Origin: Kribbella capetownensis
Lineage (GTDB): Bacteria; Actinomycetota; Actinomycetes; Propionibacteriales; Kribbellaceae
NCBI RefSeq assembly: GCF_004331485.1
Contig: NZ_SJKD01000010.1
Coordinates: 1 to 64,000, forward strand
DNA: 64,000 nt
Reading direction: 5' to 3'
Both the position numbers and the translations under genes were made by a program. Of this stretch, positions 25,963-35,188 are shown piece by piece. The notes beneath the pieces were generated by a model. It searched no databases. It was not told where the DNA came from and saw nothing but the letters and a program-made list of their open reading frames with translations. Each line of letters begins with the position of its first letter. Within the stretch, counting starts at the first letter, position 1.

Positions 25963-25987
25963 CGGTCGAACAACCCGCCATCGACCG
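25963..25987. terminator. Bidirectional terminator between DUF559 and kinase genes
   Basis: CGGTCGA (25963-25969) and TCGACCG (25981-25987) flank an 11-base loop in the 40-base gap between two convergent genes. Confidence 0.6.
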
Positions 25988-25990
25988 ACG

Positions 25991-27376
25991 TCAGCGGGTG
26001 GTGGGTTGGTGGGGGAGGCGGACGGCAACCGTCGTCTGGCCTGGGTGGGAGGTGATGGTGATGGTGCCGCCGTGGTGTTCGGCGACTATCCGCTGCGCTA
26101 TGTCGAGGCCTAGGCCAGTGCCTTTGCCGACGTCCTTGGTGGTGTAGAAGGGCTCGAACGCGCGTGCGACGACCTCGGGTGGCATGCCGGGGCCGGTGTC
26201 GGTGAACTCGACCACGATCCGGTCGCCATCCGTCCGGGTCGTGATCCGGAGCGTTCCGGTGCCGTCCATCGCGTCGACCGCGTTGTCGATCAGGTTCGTC
26301 CACACCTGGTTCAGCTCGCCCGCGAACGCATCGATGCGCGGGACGTCAGCGCCGTACGCACGGATCACTTCGGTGCCGTCGCGGAGTTTGTGGCCGAGCA
26401 TGACGAGCGTGCTGTCGATGCCCTCGGTCACGTCGATGGTCTGGATCGATCCGCGGTCCATCTGCGAGTACGACCGGACCGCGGCGACGAGTTCGCTGAT
26501 GCGCCGCGTCGACTCCTTCACCTCGCCGAGCAGTGTCGTCGCAGCGAGCGTGCTCCCGACCCACTCCAACCCGGGCTCCAGAGCATCTCCCAGTACGTCG
26601 GCCGCGCGCTCGCACCACTCCAGGTCGGCACCAGCAGCGGCCAGTGGCGGTGCGATCAACCAGTCGCGTTCGACGTCATGGTCAGCCAGCCAGTCCGAGA
26701 TGGTGTTCTCGTTGTCGGCCAGGTCAACCGGATCGAGAAGCGCCGCCCGAGAGCCGAGCTCCAAGCGCAACGAATCCAGCCGGCCGAACTGATCCTCACC
26801 CACCTTCCCCGCGAGACCGCGCAGTGACGACAACAAGGAAGAGCAGGCAGTGTCGAGAGCACTGACCGAACGCGAGGCCGCCGCGGCCGGATTGTTGATC
26901 TCGTGCGCCAGCCCCGCGGCCAGCGTTCCGAGTGTGATCAGTGCATCCCGCTGCCGAGCCGTCGACTCGATCGCCCGCGCCGTCCCGTAGACGCCCTTGA
27001 TCAGGTGCCCCCCGAGCGGGAACCAGACGTCGATCCGCTCCCGCAGGAGGTCGGTAGGCACCCGCAGTACTCGCCCCTGGGCGATGCCGCGACCGCTGGC
27101 CAGGTAGACACCGTGATCGTCCCAGGCACGGAATCCGCCCGCCCACCGACCGGGGACGTCCATCTTGCCCATGACGGTGTCCTCGCGACCGATCTTGCGG
27201 TGCAACGCGATCGCGCCGTCGACGAGTACCCACCAGAAGTCCGCCGGCTCACCTTCGTGGAACAGGTCGGCACCCGGTTCGATCGGCACCGTGGTGCTGC
27301 CGTCGATCAGCTCGCCGAGTTGAGCCTCGGTCAGTCCCGCGAAGAGGGCGAGATCGCGCAGATCGTCGACGTTCAT
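25991..27376 (-). CDS. Soluble histidine kinase with cNMP-binding domain
   Basis: 461 residues without membrane segments. Residues 1-115 are a cyclic-nucleotide-binding/Crp-type beta barrel (FHEGEPADFWWVLVDGAIALHRK). The dimerisation box has His158 (LAAGLAHEINNPAAA), and the ATPase has the N box NQVWTNLIDNAVDAM, DTGPGMP and GKGTGLGL. ATG 27376 shares one base with the stop of the upstream response-regulator fusion gene (TGATG), so the pair is coupled and the kinase probably phosphorylates that protein. The signal is likely cytosolic, a nucleotide or redox ligand. Confidence 0.88.
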   Translation of the reverse strand: MNVDDLRDLALFAGLTEAQLGELIDGSTTVPIEPGADLFHEGEPADFWWVLVDGAIALHRKIGREDTVMGKMDVPGRWAGGFRAWDDHGVYLASGRGIAQGRVLRVPTDLLRERIDVWFPLGGHLIKGVYGTARAIESTARQRDALITLGTLAAGLAHEINNPAAAASRSVSALDTACSSLLSSLRGLAGKVGEDQFGRLDSLRLELGSRAALLDPVDLADNENTISDWLADHDVERDWLIAPPLAAAGADLEWCERAADVLGDALEPGLEWVGSTLAATTLLGEVKESTRRISELVAAVRSYSQMDRGSIQTIDVTEGIDSTLVMLGHKLRDGTEVIRAYGADVPRIDAFAGELNQVWTNLIDNAVDAMDGTGTLRITTRTDGDRIVVEFTDTGPGMPPEVVARAFEPFYTTKDVGKGTGLGLDIAQRIVAEHHGGTITITSHPGQTTVAVRLPHQPTTR

Positions 27377-29025
27377 CAGACTGTCGCCAGGTAGCGGTGG
27401 ACGAGGTAGACCGACATCGCGCCCTCGCCGACGGCCGACGCGACCCGTTTCATCGAGTCGAGCCGTACGTCGCCCGCCGCGAAGACACCCGGCACGCTGG
27501 TCTCCAGCGCGTACGGCGGCCGGGGGAGTTGCCAGCGATCCTGCCCGATCAGCTCCGGACCGGTCACCACGAAACCTTTGTCGTCGCGGAGCACCGACTG
27601 CCCGAGCCACTCGGTCCGCGGCGAGGCGCCGACGAACACGAACAGCCAGCCCGCCTGCACCTCCTCGACCCGGCCCGATGCCCGGTCCGCCAGCGTCAGC
27701 CCTTCGAGGTGGCCGTCGCCCCGGCAGCCCACCACCTCCGTGCGGCAGCGGATTTCGATGTTCTTGACCTTCGCGATCTTGTCGATCAGGTACCGCGACA
27801 TCGAGTTCTCCAACGCCTCACCACGCACCAGCAGGACGACCCGCTTCGCGAAGCGCGCGAGGTTCAGTGCCGCCTGGCCCGCCGAGTTCGCCGCGCCGAC
27901 GATGTACACCTCCTCGTCCTGGCACTGCGTGGCCTCGCTCGCCGTCGCGCCGTAGAACACCCCGCGCCCGGTGAAGTCGGCGAGACCGTCGACGTCGAGG
28001 CTCCGGTACGACACGCCGGTCGCGACGATCAGCGCACGAGCCTCGATCTCGCCCGACCCCTCCAGCAGTACGGCGTGCACCGGGCCACGCGACTCGACAC
28101 CGACGACCGATCGGGCCAGCACCATCTCGGCGCCGAAGCGGGACGCCTGGGCGACGGCCCGCTGCGCCAGGTCGGATCCGGTCAACCCGCGCGGGAACCC
28201 TAGGTAATTCTCGATCGCCGCGCTCAACCCGGCCTGACCGCCGGGCGCTTCCCGCTCGACGATCACGGTGCTCAGCCCTTCGGACGCCGCGTACACGGCC
28301 GCCGCCAGTCCGGCGGGTCCACCTCCGACGATGCAGACGTCGTACAGCGGCTGTTGGGCCCGGGTCCGCAGGCCCAGCGCGGACGCGAGGTCGACCGCGG
28401 ATGGTGCGCGGAGCGTGTCCCCGTCGGGGACGAGCACGAGCGGCAGGTCGGCGTCCGTCGCGTCGGCGAGGTCTTGCAGCCGTTGAGCCTCGGCATCGCG
28501 ATCGACGTCGTACCAGCTGTAGGGAACATGGTTGCGGGCCAGGAAGGTCTTGATGTCGTGTGCGCGATCCGACCAGCGGTGCCCGACGACGCGTACGTCG
28601 GACGTGTGCTCGCGGTTGGCGTGGCGCCAGTCGCCGAGCAGGTCGTCGATCACCGGGAACAGTTGGTCCTCGGGCGGGTCCCACGGCTTCAGCAGGTAGT
28701 AGTCCAGGCCGATGTCGTTGATCGCCCTGATCGCGACGTCGGTGTCGGCGTACGCCGTGAGGAGCAGGTACTTCGCGGTCGGCGCCTGCTCGCGGGCCCG
28801 CTCGAGCAACTCGATGCCGGTCATCCCGGGCATCCGCTGGTCAGTGGCGATCATCGCGATCGGCTGGTTACGCAAGGCGAGTTTGGTCAGCGCGGCGAGC
28901 GCCTGGTCGCCCGACGTCGCCTTGACCACGAGGTAGTCGTCGCCGTACCGCCGGCGCAGGTCACGAGAGATGGCTGCCGAAACCATCGGGTCGTCGTCGA
29001 CAGTGAGAATCGCAGGTTTGGTCAC
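27376..29025 (-). CDS. Response regulator fused to thioredoxin-reductase-like flavoprotein lacking CxxC
   Basis: 549 residues. Residues 1-125 are a receiver domain with acidic pocket VDDD and phospho-acceptor Asp62 (MIATDQRMPG), conserved Thr (LLTAY) and Lys (LLKPW). From about 230 a pyridine nucleotide-disulphide oxidoreductase follows: FAD motif VGGGPAGLAAA, NADPH-site IVGAANSAGQAA and FAD motif FAAGDVR. Where thioredoxin reductases have CATC this protein has GATA, so it cannot reduce thioredoxin by the normal route. It may act as an NADPH-sensing or ferredoxin-type flavoprotein output controlled by phosphorylation. It is the first gene of the kinase operon. Confidence 0.88.
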   Translation of the reverse strand: MTKPAILTVDDDPMVSAAISRDLRRRYGDDYLVVKATSGDQALAALTKLALRNQPIAMIATDQRMPGMTGIELLERAREQAPTAKYLLLTAYADTDVAIRAINDIGLDYYLLKPWDPPEDQLFPVIDDLLGDWRHANREHTSDVRVVGHRWSDRAHDIKTFLARNHVPYSWYDVDRDAEAQRLQDLADATDADLPLVLVPDGDTLRAPSAVDLASALGLRTRAQQPLYDVCIVGGGPAGLAAAVYAASEGLSTVIVEREAPGGQAGLSAAIENYLGFPRGLTGSDLAQRAVAQASRFGAEMVLARSVVGVESRGPVHAVLLEGSGEIEARALIVATGVSYRSLDVDGLADFTGRGVFYGATASEATQCQDEEVYIVGAANSAGQAALNLARFAKRVVLLVRGEALENSMSRYLIDKIAKVKNIEIRCRTEVVGCRGDGHLEGLTLADRASGRVEEVQAGWLFVFVGASPRTEWLGQSVLRDDKGFVVTGPELIGQDRWQLPRPPYALETSVPGVFAAGDVRLDSMKRVASAVGEGAMSVYLVHRYLATV

Positions 29026-29125
29026 GCGGTGCCCCCCAGCAGAGGACCGATCCCATCGTGCCCCCCAGTGGATCGGTTCCGTCAGGATGCCACGAGATTC
29101 CCTGACGTGGCAGAAAAAGGTTGCC

Positions 29126-29884
29126 TCAGTCCTCGATCAGGGCGCGCAGCGTTTCCCGTTCGGGTTCGGGCACGTACCCGGCGTAGTAGTCGTACATGTT
29201 CTGCCGCGCGATCCGCGCCGCCGCGTGACCGTCACCCGCGCGGATCGCCTCCACCACCTCGGCGTGATGCTGCAGCGACTCCAGCATCAGGGCGCGGCTG
29301 TTCGGCGCGTGGGCGATCTTGTCCGAGATCAGGCTCAGTACGACGCCGCGGACGACCTCGTTGCAGGTCTGGATCAGCGAGTTGCGGCTGACCTGGGCGA
29401 TCACGTCGTGGAAGGCGAGATCCGCCTCGCTGAACGCCGCGAAGTCGACGTCGATCGCGGCCCGCATCGCCACCAGCGTCTCCTCGATGTCGGCGAGTTG
29501 CTCAGACGTCCGCAGGCGGGACGTAACCTGGATCGCCGCGCCGTCCATGATCATCCGGAACCCGATCAGCTCCGCCAGGGTCAGCTCGTCGACGCGGGCG
29601 AGCCGGACCATCTGTTTGCGCAGCGCAGCCTGGGAGAACGGCAGGATCTCCGGCCCGTTCGGATCACCGGGCCGTGACCGTACGACGCCGTTGCTCTCCA
29701 GGACGCGCAGAGCCTCGCGCACGGTGGACCGGCTGACCGCGAACTGCGCCACCAGTTCCCGCTCGCTCGGCAGTCGCTGACCCGGCGCGAGATCACCGCG
29801 AGCGAGCGCGTCCTCGACCTGTTCGACGATCCGCTGGTAGGCGCGCACCGGTTGCACCGGCTGGAACTGCGGACCCTTGGTCAT
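29126..29884 (-). CDS. FadR-family GntR regulator
   Basis: About 252 residues. The N-terminal winged helix has PSERELVAQFAVSRSTVREALRVLESNGVV, split as PSERELVAQFAVSRSTVREA in the core. The C-terminal FCD domain is all-helical with metal-binding residues (AFHDVIAQVSRN, ESLQHHAEVVEAI, DGHAAARIARQNMYDYY). FCD regulators bind carboxylates, amino acids or sugar acids. It is divergent from the catabolic ABC-transporter operon, with a matching palindrome in between, so it is the likely repressor. ATG 29884 or GTG 29893 may be used. Confidence 0.88.
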   Translation of the reverse strand: MTKGPQFQPVQPVRAYQRIVEQVEDALARGDLAPGQRLPSERELVAQFAVSRSTVREALRVLESNGVVRSRPGDPNGPEILPFSQAALRKQMVRLARVDELTLAELIGFRMIMDGAAIQVTSRLRTSEQLADIEETLVAMRAAIDVDFAAFSEADLAFHDVIAQVSRNSLIQTCNEVVRGVVLSLISDKIAHAPNSRALMLESLQHHAEVVEAIRAGDGHAAARIARQNMYDYYAGYVPEPERETLRALIED

Positions 29885-29932
29885 CCGGTGCACCCCAATC
29901 GTCTTGACAGACCCTTGTGTTCCGACAAACCT

Positions 29933-29970
29933 AGTGGCCCACTGATACCTAGTCCACTGGTCGGACCAGT
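29933..29970. promoter_or_regulatory. FadR-type operator(s) of the catabolic operon
   Basis: ACTGGTC (29956-29962), one G, then GACCAGT (29964-29970) is a perfect 7+1+7 palindrome that equals the core of the E. coli FadR consensus. A second palindrome, AGTGG-C-CCACT, is at 29933-29943. A TTGACA-like hexamer is at 29904-29909. They lie between the regulator and the operon it probably controls. Confidence 0.65.
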
Positions 29971-30072
29971 CACAGCTGGACGGCGAATCCGCCGTACCGC
30001 GTGGCCGCGGTCGCGCGAGCGGACCGGGATGGTCAGAATGCGGCGACAGCTCGAGGCACTGGAGGAGTTCGC

Positions 30073-31596
30073 GTGAAGTCCCCTTTCAACAAGTTGGCGC
30101 TGCCCACCCGTGCGGTCGCGTTCGCCGCTGCGGCGGTCCTGGCCGTGTCCGCATGCTCTGCCGGATCCAGTACGTCGTCCGGTAGCTCACCCGGCGGCGA
30201 CCAGTCGCTGTCGATCGGCCTGGTCGCAGAGCCGGCCAGCCTCGACTTCACCACCACCGACGGTGCCGCGATCCCGCAGGCGCTGCTCGGCAACGTGTAC
30301 GAGAGCCTGGTCAAGCAGGACGACTCCGGCAAGATCGTGCCGTCGCTGGCGAAGTCCTGGACGGTTTCGCCGGACCGCAAGACCTACACGTTCGACCTGG
30401 TCGACAACGCGAAGTTCACCAACGACAAGCCGTTCACCGCGTCCGACGCGGTGTTCAGCATCAATCGGGTCAAGAGCGCGTGGACGATCTCGCTGAAGGG
30501 CGCGATGGACGTCGTCGCCGGGGCGAAGGCGTTGTCGCCGACGCAGCTCGAGGTGACGCTGAGCAAGCCGAGCAACGACTGGTTGTTCCGGATGACGACC
30601 CGGATCGGCGCGATGTTCTCCGAGTCCGGCGTGGCCAAGCTGGCCACCGACCCGATCGGGACCGGGCCGTACAAGTTCTCCAAGTGGAACCGCGGCGACT
30701 CGATCGTGCTGGAGCGCAACGACGGCTACTGGGGGACCAAGCCGTTCTTCCATCAGATCACACTGAAATACTTCAAGGACCCGACCGCGCTGAACAACGC
30801 GCTGCTCACCGGCACGATCAACGTGATCGGCACGGTCCAGGCGCCGGAGGCGCTCAGCCAGTTCACCAGCAACGACAAGTACCAGGTGATCGAAGGCACC
30901 ACCAACGGTGAGGTGCTGCTGTCCTTCAACAACTCGCGGCCGATCTTCAAGGACATCCGGACCCGGCAGGCGATCCGGATGGCGATCGACCACAAGGCCC
31001 TGCTGGACACGTGTTTCGCCGGTCGCGGCAAGCTGATCGGCAGCATGGTCCCGCCGACCGACCCGTGGTACGAGGACCTCACCAGCATCGCGCCGTACGA
31101 TCTGGCCAAGGCGAAGTCGATGCTGCAGGCCTCCGGTGCGGCCGGCAAGACGCTGCTGCTCCGGCTGCCGACGTTGCCGTACGCAACGTCCTGTGGCCAG
31201 GTGGTGAAGAGCCAGCTGGAGCAGGCTGGGCTGAAGGTGCGGATCGACCCGCAGGAGTTCCCGGCGGCGTGGCTGAACACGGTCTTCAAGAACGCCGACT
31301 ACGACATGTCGATCATCGCGCACGTCGAGCCGCGGGACCTCGGTGCCGTGTTCAACGCGAAGTACTACACCCGGTACGACGACCCGACGCTGCAGCAGTA
31401 CCTGGCCGCGGCCGACTCCGGTGACGAAGCCGCGCAGGTCGACAACATGAAGAAGGCGGCGCGACGGCTGTCCGAGCAGGCGGCCGGCGACTGGCTGTTC
31501 CTGCTGCCGAACCTGATCGTCGCGGACAAGAACATCAAGGGCCTGCCCCAGAATGCGATCACCGAGAACTTCGACCTGTCGAAGCTGGCGAGGTGA
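30073..31596 (+). CDS. Dpp/Opp-type ABC transporter substrate-binding lipoprotein
   Basis: 507 residues of the SBP_bac_5 family. The signal peptide is Lys-rich then Ala-rich, with a lipobox LAVSAC, so the mature protein is a membrane-anchored lipoprotein. Family landmarks include SIGLVAEPASLDF, the GTGPYKFSKWNRGDSIVLERN block and RQAIRMAIDHKALL. It captures an oligopeptide, nickel complex or other small solute. GTG 30073 is chosen because GGAGGAG precedes it and the signal peptide begins there. It heads a nine-gene operon. Confidence 0.9.
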   Translation: MKSPFNKLALPTRAVAFAAAAVLAVSACSAGSSTSSGSSPGGDQSLSIGLVAEPASLDFTTTDGAAIPQALLGNVYESLVKQDDSGKIVPSLAKSWTVSPDRKTYTFDLVDNAKFTNDKPFTASDAVFSINRVKSAWTISLKGAMDVVAGAKALSPTQLEVTLSKPSNDWLFRMTTRIGAMFSESGVAKLATDPIGTGPYKFSKWNRGDSIVLERNDGYWGTKPFFHQITLKYFKDPTALNNALLTGTINVIGTVQAPEALSQFTSNDKYQVIEGTTNGEVLLSFNNSRPIFKDIRTRQAIRMAIDHKALLDTCFAGRGKLIGSMVPPTDPWYEDLTSIAPYDLAKAKSMLQASGAAGKTLLLRLPTLPYATSCGQVVKSQLEQAGLKVRIDPQEFPAAWLNTVFKNADYDMSIIAHVEPRDLGAVFNAKYYTRYDDPTLQQYLAAADSGDEAAQVDNMKKAARRLSEQAAGDWLFLLPNLIVADKNIKGLPQNAITENFDLSKLAR

Positions 31597-31601
31597 CCTG
31601 A

Positions 31602-32552
31602 GTGATCCTCCGCCTGATCGAGCGCACCGGTGTGCTCTTGGTCAGCCTTGCGGTGAGCTCGGTGCTGGTCTTCGCGTTCATGGCTGTGCTGCCCGGCGAC
31701 CCGGCCCGGGTCGCCCTCGGCGTCAACGCCTCCGAGCAGGCTGTCGCCGAACTGCGTCAACAGTTCGGCCTCGATCGACCGCTCACCACGCAGTACGTCG
31801 ACTGGCTCGGCGGACTGCTGCACGGTGACCTCGGGACGTCGTACGTGTCGAAGGCGGAGATCGGTCCGCAGGTGTTCGACCGGCTGCAGGTAACGCTGTT
31901 GCTGGTCCTGGCCGGCATGGTCATCGCGTTGCTCATCGCGGTCCCGGCCGGGACTCTGATGGCGGCGCGGCACCGGAAGGTCTCGGGCCTGGCACTGTCC
32001 GCGGTCTCGCAGATCGGCGTCGCCGTACCGGCGTTCCTGGCCGGCATCCTGCTGATCATGCTGTTCGCGGTCAAGCTCGGCTGGCTGCCGGCGAACGGCT
32101 GGACGCCGCCGGCCCAGGATCCGGCCATGTTCCTGCAACAGTTGATCCTGCCGGCGTTGGCGCTCGGGCTGGTGCAGGGCGCCGTGCTGACGCGGTACGT
32201 CCGCAGCGCGGTGCTCGACGTACTGCGGGAGGACTATCTGCGGACTGCACGGGCCAAGGGGCTGCGGCCGTTCCAGGCGTTGTGGCGGCACGGTCTGCGT
32301 AATGCGGCCGTGCCGGTCGTGACGGTGCTCGGGCTGCAACTGGCGACGCTGCTGATCGGCGCTGTCGTGGTGGAGCGCGTGTTCGTGATCCCGGGGCTCG
32401 GCAGTCTGCTGCTGGACGGGGTATCGAACCGCGATCTGCTGCTTGTCCAGGACGTGGTGATGGTGCTCGTCATCGCCGTACTGCTCGTCAACTTCCTGGT
32501 CGATCTGCTGTACGTCGCCTTGGATCCGCGGCTGCGGGTGGGGTCGCGATGA
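31602..32552 (+). CDS. ABC transporter permease (DppB/OppB type)
   Basis: 316 residues, about six transmembrane helices with the long first periplasmic loop of DppB proteins. The coupling-helix region (EDYLRTARAKGLRPFQALWRH, EAA-loop form) contacts the ATPases, and VVVERVFVIPGLGSLLLDGV is the conserved C-terminal block. The GTG start is five bases after the binding-protein stop. It overlaps the next permease by ATGA. Confidence 0.92.
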   Translation: MILRLIERTGVLLVSLAVSSVLVFAFMAVLPGDPARVALGVNASEQAVAELRQQFGLDRPLTTQYVDWLGGLLHGDLGTSYVSKAEIGPQVFDRLQVTLLLVLAGMVIALLIAVPAGTLMAARHRKVSGLALSAVSQIGVAVPAFLAGILLIMLFAVKLGWLPANGWTPPAQDPAMFLQQLILPALALGLVQGAVLTRYVRSAVLDVLREDYLRTARAKGLRPFQALWRHGLRNAAVPVVTVLGLQLATLLIGAVVVERVFVIPGLGSLLLDGVSNRDLLLVQDVVMVLVIAVLLVNFLVDLLYVALDPRLRVGSR

Positions 32553-33367
32553 GGCGGCTGAACCCGAGTCTGGTCGCGGGCGGCGTGATCGTCGGGATCA
32601 TCGTGCTGATGGCGCTGGTGTCGTTCATCTGGACGCCGTACGACGCGACGTTCGTCGATCCGTCGATCCGGTTGGCGAAGCCGTCGTGGGAGCACTGGTT
32701 CGGGACCGACAAGTTCGGGCGGGACGTGCTGAGTCAGATCATGGTCGGGTCGCGGACGACGCTGTTCGTCGGCGTGGTCGCGGTCGGGGTGGCCGCGGTG
32801 ATCGGCGTGCCGCTGGGGATTCTCGCTGCGATGGTGCGGCGGTGGCCGAGCGAGTTCATCATGCGGGCCAACGATCTGGTGCTGGCATTCCCGGCGTTGC
32901 TGCTGGCCATCATGTTCGGAGCCGTCTTCGGGGCGAGCACGCTGACCGCGATGATTGCCATCGGCATCGCTTCGGTGCCGTCGTTCGCACGGGTGATCCG
33001 GAGCGGTGCGTTGCAGGTGATGCGGACCGAGTACGTGCTGGCCGCGCGGGCGGCGGGGCGGCAGCCGTGGCCGATCGCAGTACGGCATGTGCTGCCGAAC
33101 GTGACGAGTCTGATCACGGTCCAGGCGTCGGTGTCGTTCGCGATCGCCGTGCTGGCCGAGGCCGCGTTGTCCTTCCTCGGCTTCGGTACGCCGCCGCCGA
33201 CTCCGTCGTGGGGCCGGATGCTGCAGGAGAGTCAGGAGTTCCTGTTCAGTGCGCCGCGGTTGGCGATCTTCCCGGGGGTGGCGATCGCGATCGCCGTACT
33301 CGGGTTCAACCTGCTGGGCGACGGGCTGCGGGACCGGTTCGATCCGAAGCTGGAGGACCGGCGATGA
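32549..33367 (+). CDS. ABC transporter permease (DppC/OppC type)
   Basis: 272 residues. The N-terminal helix and the WFGTDKFGRDVLSQIMVGSR block (split here as HWFGTDKFGRDVLSQ) are diagnostic of DppC proteins, followed by the EAA loop (EYVLAARAAGRQPWPIAVRH) and the end motif FNLLGDGLRDRFDPKL. It forms the translocation pore with the preceding permease, which it overlaps by four bases. It overlaps the following ATPase gene by ATGA. Confidence 0.92.
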   Translation: MRRLNPSLVAGGVIVGIIVLMALVSFIWTPYDATFVDPSIRLAKPSWEHWFGTDKFGRDVLSQIMVGSRTTLFVGVVAVGVAAVIGVPLGILAAMVRRWPSEFIMRANDLVLAFPALLLAIMFGAVFGASTLTAMIAIGIASVPSFARVIRSGALQVMRTEYVLAARAAGRQPWPIAVRHVLPNVTSLITVQASVSFAIAVLAEAALSFLGFGTPPPTPSWGRMLQESQEFLFSAPRLAIFPGVAIAIAVLGFNLLGDGLRDRFDPKLEDRR

Positions 33368-34350
33368 GCGACGTACTCACCGTGCAGGGGCTGACTGTGA
33401 CGGTGCGAGACAAGACGCTGGTCTCGGAGGTGGATCTCACCGTGGGGCCGGGGGAGCGCGTCGGGCTGATCGGGGAGTCGGGCTCGGGGAAGTCGCTGAC
33501 CGCCTTGAGCGTGCTCGGTCTGCTGCCGGAAGACGTCGTTGCCTCGGGCTCCGTGCGGCTGACCGGCGTCGACCACGACCTGATCGGCGCGGACGAACGC
33601 CGGATGTCCAGGGTCCGCGGTCGCGAACTCGCGATGGTCTTCCAGGAGCCGATGACCGCCCTCAACCCGACGATGCGCATCGGCGACCAGATCGCCGAGG
33701 CGATGCTCATCCACCGGACACGGCCTGGTCGTGGCGCCGCCCGATCCGCCGCTCTCGAGCTCCTCGAGCGAGTTCAGCTCCCGTCAGACCTGATGCGGGC
33801 GTACCCACACCAGTTGTCCGGTGGCCAACGGCAACGAATCGTCCTGGCCCTTGCCCTGGCCAACGATCCGGCGCTGCTGATCTGCGACGAGCCCAGCACC
33901 GCGCTCGACGTCACCGTGCAGGCCCTCGTCCTCGACCTCATCGTCAAGGGCGTCGTCGCGCGCTCATCTGCGTTGTTGTTCATCACCCACGACCTCGCCG
34001 TCGTCGCCACGGTCTGCGAACGAGTTCTCGTCATGTACGGCGGCCGCGTCGTCGAGTCCGGCCCGGTCGGCGAGGTCTTCACCAACCCGCGCCACCGCTA
34101 CACCCAGGGTCTGCTCGCGGCCTCGGACCTGGACACCGCCGACCGTCGCCTCCCGACCATCCGCGGCAACGTCCCGGCTGCCGGCCAGTTCCCGTCCGGC
34201 TGCGTCTTCCGCACCCGCTGCCCCCACGCCACCGACATCTGCGCCGGTACGCCGGAATGGACCGGGCCTGTCGCCGACGGCTTCGCCTGCCACCACCCGG
34301 CCGAACCCGTGTCGAGCCCTCGACTCCCCGCGGGAGGCGCTCATGCCTGA
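33364..34350 (+). CDS. ABC transporter ATPase (DppD/OppD type)
   Basis: 328 residues with Walker A GESGSGKS, signature LSGGQRQRI, Walker B LLICDEPST and switch His in ITHDLAVVA. The C-terminal oligopeptide/dipeptide-transporter extension contains CVFRTRCPHATDIC, a Cys-rich iron-sulphur-type motif of OppD/DppD proteins. ATG 33364 overlaps the permease stop codon. The open frame extends upstream through the permease gene but that part is antisense-type composition artefact. Confidence 0.92.
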   Translation: MSDVLTVQGLTVTVRDKTLVSEVDLTVGPGERVGLIGESGSGKSLTALSVLGLLPEDVVASGSVRLTGVDHDLIGADERRMSRVRGRELAMVFQEPMTALNPTMRIGDQIAEAMLIHRTRPGRGAARSAALELLERVQLPSDLMRAYPHQLSGGQRQRIVLALALANDPALLICDEPSTALDVTVQALVLDLIVKGVVARSSALLFITHDLAVVATVCERVLVMYGGRVVESGPVGEVFTNPRHRYTQGLLAASDLDTADRRLPTIRGNVPAAGQFPSGCVFRTRCPHATDICAGTPEWTGPVADGFACHHPAEPVSSPRLPAGGAHA

Positions 34351-35188
34351 CCAGGTGCCGGCCATCCAGGTGCTCGATGTCGTTCGCGACTACCCCCGTC
34401 CCCGCACATCATTGTTGCGTCCGGCCCCGGTCGTGCATGCTGTCCGCGGTGTGAGCCTGGACGTCAAGCAGGGCGAGCGGTTCGGCATCGTCGGCGAATC
34501 CGGCTGCGGCAAGTCCACCCTGCTCCGCATCATCGCCGCCCTCGACCAGCCCACCTCAGGCCATGTCGTTGTCGAAGGCACCGACATTACCCGCCTCCCG
34601 GAACGCCGGTTGCGGTTCCTCCGCGAGAACCTCCAACTCGTCTTCCAGGACCCGATGAGCTCGCTCGACCCCCGGATGCGGGTCCGCGACATCATCGCCG
34701 AACCCCTCGTCGTCCAAGGACATCCCGCCTCCGGCGAGCGCGTCCGCGAACTGCTGGAGGCGGTCGGCTTGTCCGCGGACGCCGGTGACCGCTACCCACA
34801 TCAGTTCTCCGGCGGTCAGCGTCAACGCATCTCGATCGCGCGCGCCCTCGCTCCACGGCCGCGGATCCTGATCGCGGACGAACCGGTGAGCGCGCTCGAC
34901 GTTTCCGTCCGTGCGCAGGTGCTCAACCTCATCTCAGACCTGGTCGACGAACTCGATCTCACCCTGGTGTTCGTCTCCCACGACCTGTCCGTGGTCAAGC
35001 ACGTCTGCGACCGCGTCGCCGTGATGCACGCCGGCCAGATCGTCGAGACCGGCTACACCGGTGACGTGTACGCCGCCCCTCAGCACGCCTACACCCAGCG
35101 CCTGGTCTCGGCCATCCCGACCCTCCAGCGGGCGCTCTCCGGTGCAACCACGTCCGACCTGCTCGCGACGAAGGGAGAACCAGCGTGA
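34343..35188 (+). CDS. ABC transporter ATPase (DppF/OppF type)
   Basis: 281 residues with Walker A GESGCGKST, signature FSGGQRQRI, Walker B ILIADEPVSALD and VSHDLSVVK. It pairs with the DppD-type ATPase, whose 3' end it overlaps by eight bases. The C-terminal extension is short (AYTQRLVSAIPTL) and lacks the Cys cluster of its partner. Confidence 0.92.
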   Translation: MPDQVPAIQVLDVVRDYPRPRTSLLRPAPVVHAVRGVSLDVKQGERFGIVGESGCGKSTLLRIIAALDQPTSGHVVVEGTDITRLPERRLRFLRENLQLVFQDPMSSLDPRMRVRDIIAEPLVVQGHPASGERVRELLEAVGLSADAGDRYPHQFSGGQRQRISIARALAPRPRILIADEPVSALDVSVRAQVLNLISDLVDELDLTLVFVSHDLSVVKHVCDRVAVMHAGQIVETGYTGDVYAAPQHAYTQRLVSAIPTLQRALSGATTSDLLATKGEPA

